Assembly: GCA_027563935.2 (NCBI GenBank)
Contig: CM050453.2
Location: forward strand, 67,130,018-67,194,017
DNA length: 64,000 bases
DNA from: Costus lasius
Taxonomy: Eukaryota; Streptophyta; Magnoliopsida; Zingiberales; Costaceae
Direction: 5' to 3'
Part shown: in pieces, positions 47,001 through 58,735 of the stretch
Layout of the letters: every line of letters begins with the position of its first letter
How positions within the stretch are numbered: the first letter of the stretch is position 1
Translations under genes and position numbers: made by a program
The notes under the pieces: model-generated
Database searches by the model: none
What the model saw: only the letters and a program-made list of their open reading frames with translations
Told to the model about the DNA's origin: nothing

Positions 47001-47979
47001 CGATGATATCTTAATCATTGGAAACGATATTCCTAAACTGCATGCGGTTAAGGCATGGTTAAGGAAATGTTTCCAGATGAAAGATTTAGGAGAAGCAGCC
47101 TATGTATTAGGTGTGAAGATCTACAGGGATAGATCTAAGAGGCTTCTCGGGCTGTGCCAGAGTACTTACATCGATAAAGTCCTGGAGAGATTTCATTTAG
47201 AGAATTCTAAAAGAGGATATCTTCCAGTCAGACATGGTCTGAATCTTTCGAAGAGTCAGTGTCCACAAACACAGACTGAGAAAGATGAAATGGACAATAC
47301 GCCTTATGCTTCGGCTATTGGATCCATTATGTATGCGATGTTGTGTACTCGCCCAGACGTCGCTTACGGGTTAAGCGTGACCAGTCGGTTCCAAAGTAAT
47401 CCAGGTATGGCGCACTGGATTGCAGTCAAGAACATTTTAAAATATCTTCGGAGGACCAAAGATATGTTCTTGGTGTATGGTGGTCAGGAAGAACTCAGTA
47501 TAGAAGGATATACTGACGCTTCGTTCCAGTCTGACCAGGATGATTTCCGATCGCAATCAGGCTATGTTTTTAGCTTGAATGGAGGAGCAGTGGTGTGGAA
47601 AAGTTTCAAACAGTCAATTGTTGCTGATTCTACCACAGAAGCCGAGTATGTTGCAGCCTCGGAAGCATCCAAGGAGGCAGTGTGGATTCGTAAGTTCGTT
47701 CAAGAACTTGGTGTTGTTCCTTCGAGTGCAGATCCTTTGGTTATCTTCTGTGATAACACTGGAGCAATCGCACAAGCAAAGGAACCACGGTCGCACCAGA
47801 AGTCCAAGCACATACAGAGGCGGTTTCACTTGATCAGGGAGATCATAGATCGTGGCGAGATCAAAGTCTGCAAGGTTCATACAGATGACAATCTGGCAGA
47901 CCCGCTTACTAAGCCTCTGGCGCAGCAGAAGCATGAGAAGCACTGTAATAATATGGGTTTGAGATTCCTCAACCATTAG
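44095..47979 (+). CDS. gag-pol: A gag-pol polyprotein (copia), intact
   Basis: This is one 1294-codon frame that supplies every protein the element needs to form particles, reverse transcribe and integrate. Gag is at about residues 1-235. A CCHC knuckle CFHCGQLGHWKKDC is at 240-253. The protease site WVLDTACG has Asp287, with the copia-type DTAC in place of DTG. The integrase zinc ligands are H421, H426, C452 and C455. The integrase core has D482, D545 and E581, exactly the D-35-E spacing. RT spans about 805-1045 with YVDD at 968-971. RNase H has D1141, E1182 and D1220. The start is supported by alignment with B and D (MNF/MSF NVRSLLEREKFAGPNF) and by the preceding acceptor-like TTGTAG. No stop or frameshift is seen, so it could be an autonomous source copy. 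B and D are defective relatives. Confidence 0.96.
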   Translation: MSFKVRSLLEREKFAGPNFSDWYRHLKIVLKAERKLYVLETAIPPQPAPTAARAVRDAYEKHVNDSIDVACLMLASMTPPLQCQHEDMSAIEIIANLKMLYAAQARTERYNLTKLFFQSKLAEGSPVGAHVLKMIGHKEALEKLGHTINQELAVDIILQSLPPSFDAFIINFNMNKIDCTPAELLNMLLTTEETLKGKPSTSVLMFPSRNKKKGKKGKTPVKSYSKALKQKVKRSKEYRCFHCGQLGHWKKDCKALQGDKRGSIASGSGIYVTEVMVSSSSISWVLDTACGVHICSNVQELRRRRQVGQHEVDLRVGNGARVAAVAVGDYFISLPSGLVLELDNCYFVPSITKNIISIPALVRKGFSFECNISKCVLSLDNIVYATGSINNGLFMLDMECSIHNIDNKKAKYADDSTLLWHSRLGHINKKRIKRLHDYGLLGSFSCEEIDTCKACLMGKMTKSPFPHKGQRTSGLLDLIHSDVCGPFSKHARGGYQYFITFTDDFSRYGYVYLMRHKSESFDKFKEFKNEVQNQLGRNIKALRSDRGGEYLSREFTDYLKECGIISQLTPPGTPQWNGVSERRNRTLLDMVRSMMSQATLPYSFWGFALETAAKVLNRVPSKAVSKTPYELWYGKQPSLTFIRIWGCEAYVKKLASGKLESRSEKCIFVGYPKETKGYYFYDPKENKVFVARTAIFLEKEFLLQEASGREIKLDENPEEGQSGQAQLDEPEPVEQVTEQPEAQISREPRRSGRIRRQPERYDGVYIIDNDEPLTYADVVSGPDSARWLEAMRAEMDSMSDNQVWDLVDPPPGVIPIGCKWIFKKKIDMDGNVVTYKGRLVVKGFKQIYGIDYDETFSPVAMFKSIRILFAIAAYYDYEIWQMDVKTAFLNGNLQEDVYMTQPEGFTNPSDRHKICKLKKSIYGLKQASRSWNIRFDESISEFGFIKNEDDPCVYKRFSGSVITCLVLYVDDILIIGNDIPKLHAVKAWLRKCFQMKDLGEAAYVLGVKIYRDRSKRLLGLCQSTYIDKVLERFHLENSKRGYLPVRHGLNLSKSQCPQTQTEKDEMDNTPYASAIGSIMYAMLCTRPDVAYGLSVTSRFQSNPGMAHWIAVKNILKYLRRTKDMFLVYGGQEELSIEGYTDASFQSDQDDFRSQSGYVFSLNGGAVVWKSFKQSIVADSTTEAEYVAASEASKEAVWIRKFVQELGVVPSSADPLVIFCDNTGAIAQAKEPRSHQKSKHIQRRFHLIREIIDRGEIKVCKVHTDDNLADPLTKPLAQQKHEKHCNNMGLRFLNH

Positions 47980-47988
47980 ATTAAGTGC

Positions 47989-47999
47989 AAGTGGGAGAT
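47989..47999 (+). other. A polypurine tract
   Basis: AAGTGGGAGAT lies directly before the 3' LTR start TGTTGGGG. It is identical in form to the tracts of B and C. Confidence 0.9.
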
Positions 48000-49678
48000 T
48001 GTTGGGGTATGCCCTTAAGGCTAATGTTTGAGGCTTTGGATTGTAACAGTATCATGTATAAACTCTTATGTTTATAAAGGCAATGGTTGTTATTCAGTTT
48101 GTTATATTATCTGCTGCAATACATATACTTCTGAATAATGTCTCAATGCTGTTCAGCTGGGCTGACATGCAGTAAAGTCCTTAGTCGAGATATCTTGGCG
48201 AACATGAGACAGCCTTGATATGATTGAGACTAATATGTGTTCTAATCTTATAGGATGCTTCGAGCATGGAATAAGATGTAGACTCATGGGTACATTGGAT
48301 GTACTGGACAGACCCTACTAGGATATTCAATTGCTTGTCACAATGTGAATAATCCTTGATTGCAACAAGTGGCACATTTCCTCTGACTTGAGATCACTTG
48401 TGTTTCTAAATGATGATTGTCATTGTTTTGAGGTAGTTCAATATCATTTGAAACATAATGGTTATAGACTATCTTGGATGGTGAACTTGAGTCATGTTAG
48501 GGCGCTAGTGATAGACATAGGATTGCCGTCTCCTTGATTGGAGTGTGATGTTCTAAAGGGGCCCCCCTGGATGAGATGATTGAGAAAGTGTATGGCCATA
48601 CCCAGGTGACTATGATCATCTGATCTAATCATGCTCATCATATTGGAGCTACAAGCTTGACACGCTTGTCCAATAAGAACATCCAGTGGCAAAGGAAACT
48701 TGCATGGCTTGTGAAGTGGATTCACACTTGTGCTGTGGTTTGGGTGTAGTCTTGGAAGACCCTTTTCTTTATATCGGGAGACAGTGATGTGTTGCTAGAT
48801 ACCCCTCACTGATCGTGATAACGTGAGTTATCGTTACCGACATTTAAAGAAAACCCTCAGGGTCGCACAATTTGATGATATGGCTTACTTAAGTCAGATC
48901 GTATGGACTGAATTGTTTGGGTTCAGTTTGAAAGGATTTAATCTCTGATTGTAAGTGAGATCTGGTCTGATCATGTTTGGTTGATTAGGGCTTGAGATCG
49001 GTAAGCTTCGATCGAGAGAATGGATGCTAGATCGGTGAGATCAGGAGCATCAAGAGATGAACGGTTGGATCTGGAGCCTTAGGGTTTAATTGTGATCTAG
49101 ACCAAATCGCTTGGGTTAATTGGTCTTGGACCAAACTGAAATTGAACCAGCTCATCAAGTGAGCGCATGGTTCAAGTGGAGAGGAGTATGCGCTTGGGGT
49201 AATCCCATGGTCGCATGAAGAGAGTGGTTTACTATTTTTGGAAACCATGTTTCCAAATCGTGACCACGCCTCACGATAGCTTCTCTTCACGCCTATTGTC
49301 GCTCCTTCCTCGCGTGGCTCTCTCATTCGAGTGTTTTTGGGGTTGACGACAAGAAGCAAATCGCCAAGCAAGGAAAAGGTTCTCTCTTCCCTTCCATACG
49401 ACAAGGACCTCTTGGAACCTTGCTAGCACAAGGAGCACCATCGGAGTAGGCGACTTCTTCATCTTGTGTGCGCATCCTTTGGAGGAGATCCCTATCGCTC
49501 TCTGCTTCCAAGTCTCCATCTAGAAATGGCATCGGTATGACATCTTCTATGTTTGCAATCGGTTTAACAAGTTGATCATATGTTATGCATGAATCCGATC
49601 CCCTAGAAACCCTCTTTCGCTGCTTAAAAATTTTATACGCGCCATGCTTTAGGGTTTCGCCCCCTTCTGGGGTCTTTC
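48000..49678 (+). repeat. A 3' LTR, missing its terminal A because B inserted there
   Basis: It starts TGTTGGGGTATGCCC. At 49678 it ends GGGGTCTTTC, one base short of the 5' LTR end. The missing A is at 58735, after B and its second CTTTC copy. Confidence 0.93.
49674..49678 (+). other. Target-site duplication of B, left copy (CTTTC)
   Basis: CTTTC belongs to the end of A's LTR and is duplicated at 58730-58734 on the other side of B. Confidence 0.93.
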
Positions 49679-51344
49679 TGAAAGGGGGTCCCCACAAGGG
49701 GGGGCGAAACCCTAATAGGAGGCGCAACAAAACTCTAGCGGAATCTAGGGTTTCTAAAAGGATCGCATAGCATGTAATATACTCAACTTTCAATGAGAAG
49801 CGATTCTTACCATTGCCATCGCTTAGATGGTGTCTTGGAAGGAAAGGCACAAATGCTCCTTCTCCTAAGGTGACGCACACAATTGATGTCGCCTACTCTT
49901 CCTTGGTGCTCCTTGTGCTAGCAAGGCTCCAAGATTGTCTTGCCGAATGGAAAGGGGAGAGATCACCTTGCTTGGCCGAATATTTCCTCTTGTCGTCTAC
50001 ACTTCTCCACACGAGAATGCAAGCGCCGAATACTCAAGTTGGCGACAAAGGCGTGAAGAGGCAAGTTTCATGAGGCGTGGTCACGTAAGTGATCATGCTT
50101 TCTAAAAATAGAAAGCCTCACCTCCAAATGCGATCATGGGTTTACCCAATCGCAAACTCCTCTTAGATTGAACCATGCGCTCAACCAATGAGCTGGTTCA
50201 AATCGATTTGGTTCAATAACCAAATAAACCAAGCAATCAGTCCAGACCACAATAAACCCTAAGGCTCTTGATCTGACCGTCGATCTCTTGATGCTCCTGA
50301 TCTCACCGATCCAGCATCCATTCTCTCAATCGAAGCTTACCGATCTCAAGCCCTAATCAATCAAACATGATCAGACCAGATCTCACTTACAATCAGAGAT
50401 TAAATCCCTTTAAACTGAACCTGAATAATTCAGTCCACACGATCTGACTTAAGTAAGCCATATCATCAAATTGTGCGACCCTGAGGGTTTCCTTTAAATG
50501 TCGGTAACGATAACTCACGTTATCACGATCAGTGAGGGGTATCTAGCAACACATCACTGTCTCCCGATATAAAGGAAAGAGTCTTCCAAGACTACACCCA
50601 AACCACAGCACAAGTGTGAATCCAATTCACAAGGCATGCATCTTTCCTTTGCCACTGGATGTTCTTATTGGACAAGCGTGTCAAGCTTGTAACTCCAATA
50701 TGATGAGCATGATTAGATCAGATGAACATAGTCACCTGGGTATGGCCATACTCTTTTCTCAATCATCTCATCCAGGGGGCCCCTTTAGAACATCACACTC
50801 CTTAAACAAGGAGACGGCAATCCTATGTCTATCACTAGTGCCCTAACCTGACTCAAGCTCACCATCCAAGATAGTCTATAATAATTATGTTTCAAATGAT
50901 ATTGAACTACCTCAAAACAATGACAATCATCATTTAGAAAACACAAGTGATCTCAAGTCAGAGGAAATGTGCCACTTGTCGCATTCAAGGATTATTCACA
51001 TTGTGACAAGCAATTGAATAACCTAGTAGGGTCTGTCCAGTACATCCAATGTACCCATGAGTCTACATCTTATTCCATGCTCGAAGCATCCTATAAGATT
51101 AGAACACATATTAGTCTTAACCATATCAAGGCTGTCTCATGTTCACCAAGATATATCGACTAAGGACTTTACTGCATGTCAGCCTAGCTGAACAGTACTG
51201 AGACATTATTCAGAAGTACACTTATTGCAGCAGACAATGTAACAACCTGAATAACAACCATGCCTTTATAAACATAAAAGTTTATACATAATACTGATAC
51301 AATCCCAAGGCCTCAAACATTAGCCTTAAGGGCATACCCCAACA
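49679..51344 (-). repeat. B 3' LTR (1666 bp)
   Basis: On the plus strand it runs from TGAAAGGGGGTCCCC to ACCCCAACA. It is nearly identical to the LTR at 57064-58729 (differences include CGTGTC/CATGTC and CTATGTC/CTCTGTC). Confidence 0.95.
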
Positions 51345-51355
51345 ATCTCCCACTT
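51345..51355 (-). other. B polypurine tract
   Basis: The minus strand reads AAGTGGGAGAT immediately before the LTR, as in A. Confidence 0.9.
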
Positions 51356-51364
51356 GCACTTAAT

Positions 51365-54300
51365 CTAATGGTTGAGAAATCTCAAACCCATATTATTACA
51401 GTGCTTCACATGCTTCTGCTGCGCCAGAGGCTTAGTAAGCGGGTCTGCCAGATTGTCATCTGTATGTACCTTGCAGACTTTGATCTCGCCACGATCAATG
51501 ATCTCCCTGATCAAATGAAACCGTCTCTGTATGTGCTTGGACTTCTGGTGCGACCGTGGTTCCTTTGCCTGTGCTATTGCTCCAGTGTTATCACAGAAGA
51601 TAACCAAAGGATCTGCACTCGAAGGAACAACACCAAGTTCCTGAACGAACTTACGAATCCACACTGCCTCCTTGGATGCTTCCGAGGCTGCAACATACTC
51701 GGTTTCTGTTGTGGAATCAGCAACGATTAACTGTTTGAAACTCTTCCACACCACTGCTCCTCCATTCAAGCTAAATACATAGCCTGATTGCAATCGGAAA
51801 TCATCCTGGTCAGACTGGAACGAAGCGTCAGTATATCCTTCAATACTGAGTTCTTCCTGACCACCATATATCAAGAACATATCTTTGGTCCTCCGAAGAT
51901 ATTTTTAAATGTTCTTGACTGCAATCCAGTGTGCCTGACCTGGATTACTTTGGAACCGACTGGTCACGCTTAACCCGTAAGCGACGTCTGGGCGAGTACA
52001 CAACATCGCATACATAATGGATCCAATAGCCGAAGCATAAGGCGTATTGTCCATTTCATCTTTCTCAGTCTGTGTTTGTGGACACTGACTCTTCGAAAGA
52101 TTCAGACCATGTCTGACTGGAAGATATCCTCGTTTAGAATTCTCTAAATGAAATCTCTCCAGGACTTTATCGATGTAAGTACTCTGGCATAGCCCGAGAA
52201 GCCTCTTAGATCTATCCCTATAGATCTTCACACCTAATACATAGGCTGCTTCTCCTAGATCTTTCATCTGGAAACACTTTCTTAACCATGCCTTAACCGC
52301 ATGCATTTCAGGAATGTCATTTCCAATGATCAAGATATCATCGACGTAGAGGACTAGGAAAGTAATCACGCTCCCACTAAACCTCTTATATACACACGGG
52401 TCATCCTCGTTCTTGATGAAACCAAATTCAGTGACTGATTCATCAAAACGAATATTCCAGCTCCTAGATGCTTGTTTAAGTCCATAAATGGACTTCTTTA
52501 ACTTGCATATTTTATGACGATCTGATGGATTAGTGAAACTTTCTGGTTGTGTCATATACACATCCTCATCCAGATTTCCATTCAGGAAAGCTATTTTCAC
52601 ATCCATTTGCCAGATCTCATAATCATAATATGCTGCTATCGCGAAAAGAATCCGAATAGACTTAAACATGGCTACAGGTGAGAAAGTTTCATCATAATCT
52701 ATCCCGTAGATTTGTTTGAAACCTTTCGCAACTAGCCTGCCTTTATAGGTAACCACGTTACCATCCATGTCAATCTTCTTCTTGAAGATCCATTTACAGC
52801 CTATAGGGATAACTCCCAGAGGCGGATCAACCAAATCCCAGACTTGGTTATCTGACATGGAGTCCATCTCGGCGCGCATAGCTTCAAGCCATCTCGCTGA
52901 CTCCGGTCCACTGACCGCATCCGCATAAGTGAGGGGTTCATCATTATCAATGATGTAGACTCCGTCATAGCGCTCAGGCTGTCGACGGATCCTTCCCGAT
53001 CTTCGCGGTTCCCGTGATATCTGAGCCTCAGGTTGTTCAATAACCTATTCTACCGGCTCAGGCTCATCCAACTGCGCTTGACTACTTTGTCCTTCCTCTG
53101 GATTCTCATCCAGTTTTATTTCTCTCCCACTGGCCTCTTGCAGAAGAAACTCCTTCTCAAGAAATATGGCCGTCCGAGCAACAAACACCTTGTTCTCTTT
53201 GGGATCGAAGAAATAATAACCCTTAGTTTCCTTAGGGTAACCGACAAAGATACATTTCTCAGATCTGCTCTCCAGTTTCCCAGAGGCGAGCTTTTTGACA
53301 TAAGCTTCGCAGCCCCAGATCCTGATAAATGTCAAGCTCGGCTGTTTCCCATACCATAACTCATATGGAGTCTTAGAAACTGCCTTGGATGGCACTCGGT
53401 TTAGTACCTTTGCAGCTGTCTCCAGTGCAAATCCCCAAAAGGAATATGGAAGAGTAGCCTGACTCATCATAGAACGAACCATATCAAGTAATGTTCTATT
53501 TCTCCTCTCGGACACACCATTCCATTGCGGTGTTCCTGGCGGAGTGAGCTGTGAGATAATCCCACACTCCTTCAGATAGTCAGTAAACGCATGACTCAAG
53601 TATTCTCCACCTCGATCAGAACGAAGTGCCTTGATATTTCGGCCTAGCTGATTCTGTACTTCATTCTTGAACTCTTTGAACTTGTCAAAAGATTCACTTT
53701 TATGTCTCATCAGATAGACATACCCATATCTACTGAAATCATCAGTAAAGGTAATGAAGTACTGATAGCCACCTCTGGCATGTTTACTAAATGGCCCACA
53801 CACATCACTGTGTATAAGGTCAAGTAAACCTGAAGCCCTTTGACCTTTGTTAGGAAAAGGTGGCTTCGTCATTTTACCCATTAACAAGCCTTGCATGTAT
53901 CAATCTCCTCATAGGAGAATGATCCCAGCAGTCCATGATCATGCAACCGCTTAATGCGCTTCTTGTTAATATGGCCTAAACGACTATGCCATAGCAAGGT
54001 GCTGTCATCAGCATACTTGGCTTTCTTAATATCAACATTTTGTATAGAACATTCCATGTCCAACATGAATAACCCATTGTTAATTGAACCAGTTGCATAA
54101 ACAATATTATCAAAAGATAAAACACACTTTGAAATATTGCATTCAAAGGAAAATCCCTTCCTAACAAGAGCAGGAATGGAGATAATATTTTTAGTAATGC
54201 TGGGAACAAAGTAACAACTGTTTAGTTCTAATACAAGCCCAGATGGCAAAGAGATGAAATAGTCTCCTACAGCAACAGCAGCAACCCGTGCCCCGTTTCC

Positions 54301-55248
54301 AACTCGTAGGTCCACCTCATGCTGTCCCACCTGCCTTCTTCTCTTGAGTTCCTGTACATTTGAACAAATGTGAACTCCACATGCAGTGTCCAACACCCAT
54401 GAAATAGAAGAAGAGGATATCATGACTTCCGTCACATAAATACCTGAGCCAGAAGCAAAGCTTCCCTTCTTATCTCCTTGGAGCGCTTTATAGTCCTTTT
54501 TCCAGTGACCCAGCTGGCCACAGTGGAAACATCTGTATTCCTCTGACCGCTTAACCTTTTGCTTCAGAGCCTTGCTGTAACTCTTGACAGGGGCCTTGCC
54601 CTTCTTCCCCTTCTTCTTGTTCCTAGAAGGAACCATTAGGACAGAGGTCGAAGGCTTTCCCTTCAGAGTCTCCTCAGTAGTTAAGAGCATATTCAGCAGC
54701 TCTGCCGGAGTACAGTCGATTTTGTTCATATTAAAGTTAATAATGAACGCATCGAAAGAGGGCGGGAGAGACTGCAGAATAATGTCTACAGCAAGCTCCT
54801 GATTGATGGTATGCCCCAGTTTCTCTAGAGCCTCCTTGTGCCCAATCATCTTGAGCACGTGAGCTCCCACTGGGCTCCCTTCAGCCAGTTTGCTCTGAAA
54901 GAAAAGCTTGGTCAAATTATAGCGTTCAGTCCTCGCCTGTGCAGCATACAGCATCTTGAGGTTCGCTATAATCTCTATAGCCGACATATCCTCATGCTGA
55001 CGCTGCAGCGGTGGCGTCATAGACGCTAGCATCAGGCAAGCGACATCAATGCTATCATTGACGTGCTTTTCATAGGCTTCCCGAACCGCCCTTGCAGCGT
55101 TCAGAGCGGGCTGAGGTGGTATTGCCGTCTCGAGGACATACAGTTTCCTCTCTGCCTTAAGAACAATCTTAAGGTGTCCGAACCAGTCTGAGAAGTTCGG
55201 CCCAGCAAACTTCTCCCTTTCCAGTAGGGATCGCACATTGAAGTTCAT
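51365..55248 (-). pseudogene. B gag-pol pseudogene (copia)
   Basis: It is collinear with the intact A polyprotein. Gag starts at 55248 (MNFNVRSLLEREKFAGPNFS). The zinc knuckle has lost its last ligand (KKDY in place of KKDC). The protease site WVLDTACG and the integrase zinc region are present. A one-T loss at about 53881-53885 creates TAA and shifts the frame. The integrase core follows (LRSDRGGEY, WNGVSERRNR). A TAG at 53047-53045 replaces CAG of A and D. RT with LYVDDILIIGND follows, then a TAA at about 51905 in place of TTA, and RNase H to KHCNNMGLRFLNH. RT also has VKIAFLNG where A has VKTAFLNG. The LTRs are nearly identical, so this decay is recent or B moved with help from another copy. 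Confidence 0.93.
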
Positions 55249-57049
55249 GGTGTTCGTTGCTGTAGGTATCTACAACAATGCAAGAACAGCAAGGTCAGTA
55301 TCAATGTCAAGAATCAATCAGGACTTAAGAAGGATTCTTTTTCTCACTATTTTATCCGGCTGAAAAATCCAGCAAAACAGCCCGAAAGAGTAGAACTCTT
55401 TTAGTGAGATGAGATCCAGATTTCATACTTGGTCTCCGCGTCCCGCTCAGGCGAGATAAGATGCACAGAGAGTACAAGCACTAATCTCTGGTAGGCTGTC
55501 CTAGCCAATCGCCAACCCGTGCGATTCCCCTTCATCTGGGCAATCCAGCCGACTGTGCCAACTGAGTTGGTACAACACAGTCTCTGACCCCACAGATGGC
55601 TACCTCCATGTGCTACCATATGCGCCACATATGTAGCCTGCATGGCCAAGCTGACCCGACCTACTCCCTGGACCACCACGTGCTATGCTGAGCAACGAGA
55701 AGCGATAAATCCCTTCTCTGTAACACGCAGGTGTAATCCCGCACCGTCTAAAGATAGATGGATGTGCCCACTGAGTGGGTACAACACGGCTCCAACGATA
55801 ATCAGAACAGTGAGGTTTCGCATCAGAAGGCATACGAGCTTGATATTTTAGCGTTGGATTTTAACGGTCTTTTATCTTCTTCACTATCATGCAATTCCTA
55901 TGGTGATAGCAGAAGATAAATAAATCATGCTGTTCTACTTATTTAAACAATAAAAGAAAGCATGGATCTTATGTGGTAAAAGCCCATAGCCTAAGTAAGA
56001 CCTTAATTAACTTAAGTCTTCACTTGCTTTTCTTCATGGGTCTTTTAGCTGCTCATTTGGCCCAAACCAGGGCCCAAGCGCCATTTGCAGCTGAGGTGCG
56101 CCCACCAGGGAAAATGCGCCTGGTCCCAGAGTCGAACCCTGGACCTCCCACCTGGTCAAGCCACTGCTGCATGCGCCTCTGCCAAGTGTGCTCTGAGCTC
56201 TTGTCTGATTAACTTACAAATTAATCTATCTAGACAAGATTGACATGCAGGTCAATTACACTTTATAAATTAAATACAATGTGATACGCAGATCACAATA
56301 ATTAATTTACAACTTTAATTTCCAGGCACGCAGGCCCCAGCACAGCACACATTTAACATGGGCAGCCCACATAAGAATAAATAAACATACGTAGGCATCA
56401 ATCAACATGTGATCCAATCATGAAAATAAAATTTCGAAAACCCCATAGGCATCAATTTTAATTTCCTTATTTGCCCTACAACCTTACAACGGTCCATTAC
56501 TAGGGATCCACTCATCCAACCTAGTCAGATCCACTGCCCTTGCATGCACCAAGTCCTAACTGACTTGAGTCGACCAAAAGGTCAACCATGCATGCGCCAG
56601 GGCCGAACAACCCTCATGAGATCTGGCAAGCGGGTGTGACCCCGGGCCTAACTCATGTGTGTTCACTAGTCGTCTCAATCAGACATCGCTACACGCCTGT
56701 CTGCAGTCGACCTATAGCCACCAGGTGCTAACGCACAGGTGCTATCTGGTCAACCCATCAAGGCTGTCAGTTGGTCTGATCAGACTGTCTGGATCTAACC
56801 TAGGGGATGACTTCAACCTTAATAACCCGTCTAAGGGTTTAAAGCAGGACCTTAGATCTATAATGAGTCGCGCATGTAATATAAGTTTTTGAGAAAACAT
56901 ACAATATGCGCCAACAAGAAACATGCGCCAAGGAGAAAAAAACATCTCTATCAAGCATGTAAAATTCGCCAACCACAACTATCGCATGTAACTTATAGAT
57001 CTATACATAGGATCACAAAGAAAGCAAACATATTATCATGCAATAACTT
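55249..57049 (-). other. B leader
   Basis: This untranslated leader is homologous to that of A. It has the three hairpins (CCCACTGAGTGGG at about 55767, CCAACTGAGTTGG at about 55558, CCCGCTCAGGCGAG at about 55441), the 57-bp tRNA-like segment (around 56112-56170), and the acceptor-like TTGTAG on the minus strand. No genes are seen. Confidence 0.75.
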
Positions 57050-57061
57050 GCTCTGATACCA
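57050..57061 (-). other. B primer binding site (initiator tRNA-Met)
   Basis: The minus strand reads TGGTATCAGAGC, 2 bp from the LTR edge at 57064. Confidence 0.95.
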
Positions 57062-57063
57062 AT

Positions 57064-58729
57064 TGAAAGGGGGTCCCCACAAGGGGGGGCGAAACCCTAA
57101 TAGGAGGCGCAACAAAACTCTAGCGGAATCTAGGGTTTCTAAAAGGATCGCATAGCATGTAATATATTCAACTTTCAATGAGAAGCGATTCTTACCATTG
57201 CCATCGCTTAGATGGTGTCTTGGAAGGAAAGGCGCAAATGCTCCTTCTCCTAAGGTGACGCACACAATTGATGTCGCCTACTCTTCCTTGGTGCTCCTTG
57301 TGCTAGCAAGGCTCCAAGATTGTCTTGCCGAATGGAAAGGGGAGAGATCACCTTGCTTGGCCGAATATTTCCTCTTGTCGTCTACACTTCTCCACACGAG
57401 AATGCAAGCGCCGAATACTCAAGTTGGCGACAAAGGCGTGAAGAGGCAAGTTTCATGAGGCGTGGTCACGTAAGTGATCATGCTTTCTAAAAATAGAAAG
57501 CCTCACCTCCAAATGCGATCATGGGTTTACCCAATCGCAAACTCCTCTTAGATTGAACCATGCGCTCAACCAATGAGCTGGTTCAAATCGATTTGGTTCA
57601 ATAACCAAATAAACCAAGCAATCAGTCCAGACCACAATAAACCCTAAGGCTCTTGATCTGACCGTCGATCTCTTGATGCTCCTGATCTCACCGATCCAGC
57701 ATCCATTCTCTCAATCGAAGCTTACCGATCTCAAGCCCTAATCAATCAAACATGATCAGACCAGATCTCACTTACAATCAGAGATTAAATCCCTTTAAAC
57801 TGAACCTGAATAATTCAGTCCACACGATCTGACTTAAGTAAGCCATATCATCAAATTGTGCGACCCTGAGGGTTTCCTTTAAATGTCGGTAACGATAACT
57901 CACGTTATCACGATCAGTGAAGGGTATCTAGCAACACATCACTGTCTCCCGATATATAGGAAAGAGTCTTCCAAGACTACACCCAAACCACAGCACAAGT
58001 GTGAATCCAATTCACAAGGCATGCATCTTTCCTTTGCCACTGGATGTTCTTATTGGACAAGCATGTCAAGCTTGTAACTCCAATATGATGAGCATGATTA
58101 GATCAGATGAACATAGTCACCTGGGTATGGCCATACTCTTTTCTCAATCATCTCATCCAGGGGGCCCCTTTAGAACATCACACTCCTTAAACAAGGAGAC
58201 GGCAATCCTCTGTCTATCACTAGTGCCCTAACCTGACTCAAGCTCACCATCCAAGATAGTCTATAATCATTATGTTTCAAATGATATTGAACTACCTCAA
58301 AACAATGACAATCATCATTTAGAAAACACAAGTGATCTCAAGTCAGAGGAAATGTGCCACTTGTCGCATTCAAGGATTATTCACATTGTGACAAGCAATT
58401 GAATAACCTAGTAGGGTCTGTCTAGTACATCCAATGTACCCATGAGTCTACATCTTATTCCATGCTCGAAGCATCCTATAAGATTAGAACACATATTAGT
58501 CTTAACCATATCAAGGCTGTCTCATGTTCACCAAGATATATCGACTAAGGACTTTACTGCATGTCAGCCTAGCTGAACAGTACTGAGACATTATTCAGAA
58601 GTACACTTATTGCAGCAGACAATGTAACAACCTGAATAACAACCATGCCTTTATAAACATAAAAGTTTATACATAATACTGATACAATCCCAAGGCCTCA
58701 AACATTAGCCTTAAGGGCATACCCCAACA
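57064..58729 (-). repeat. B 5' LTR (1666 bp)
   Basis: It is the same length as the 3' LTR and about 99.5% identical by eye. Its outer edge is followed by the CTTTC duplication, then the orphaned last base of A's LTR (58735), then GAGAG and the pol relic of C. Confidence 0.95.
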
Positions 58730-58735
58730 CTTTCA

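Larger units (their letters stand above)
40617..49678 (+). mobile_element. A: full-length copia element (C1, Tork/Angela-like) with intact gag-pol
   Basis: A has a 5' LTR (1652 bp), PBS, leader of about 1.8 kb, one uninterrupted gag-pol frame, a polypurine tract and a 3' LTR (1679 bp plus its final A at 58735). The order protease-integrase-RT-RNase H defines Ty1/copia. Clade assignment to Tork/Angela is inferred from LTR length and the TGTTGG...TATGCCC start. The final A of the 3' LTR is separated by insertion of B. Confidence 0.92.
49679..58729 (-). mobile_element. B: full-length copia element (C1), coding region broken
   Basis: B has two 1666-bp LTRs (49679-51344 and 57064-58729) differing at about eight positions, a primer site, a leader, a gag-pol with three disabling changes, a polypurine tract and a perfect CTTTC duplication. 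It is the same family as A but in opposite orientation, so the two 3' LTRs abut tail to tail. The LTR sequences of A and B are clearly different, so they are two insertions, not an inverted duplication. Confidence 0.95.

Noticed and set aside
40617..58729. Inverted duplication as the origin of the A/B pair
   Set aside because: B has its own CTTTC duplication, and A and B have clearly different LTR sequences and lengths. Two nested insertions explain the layout.
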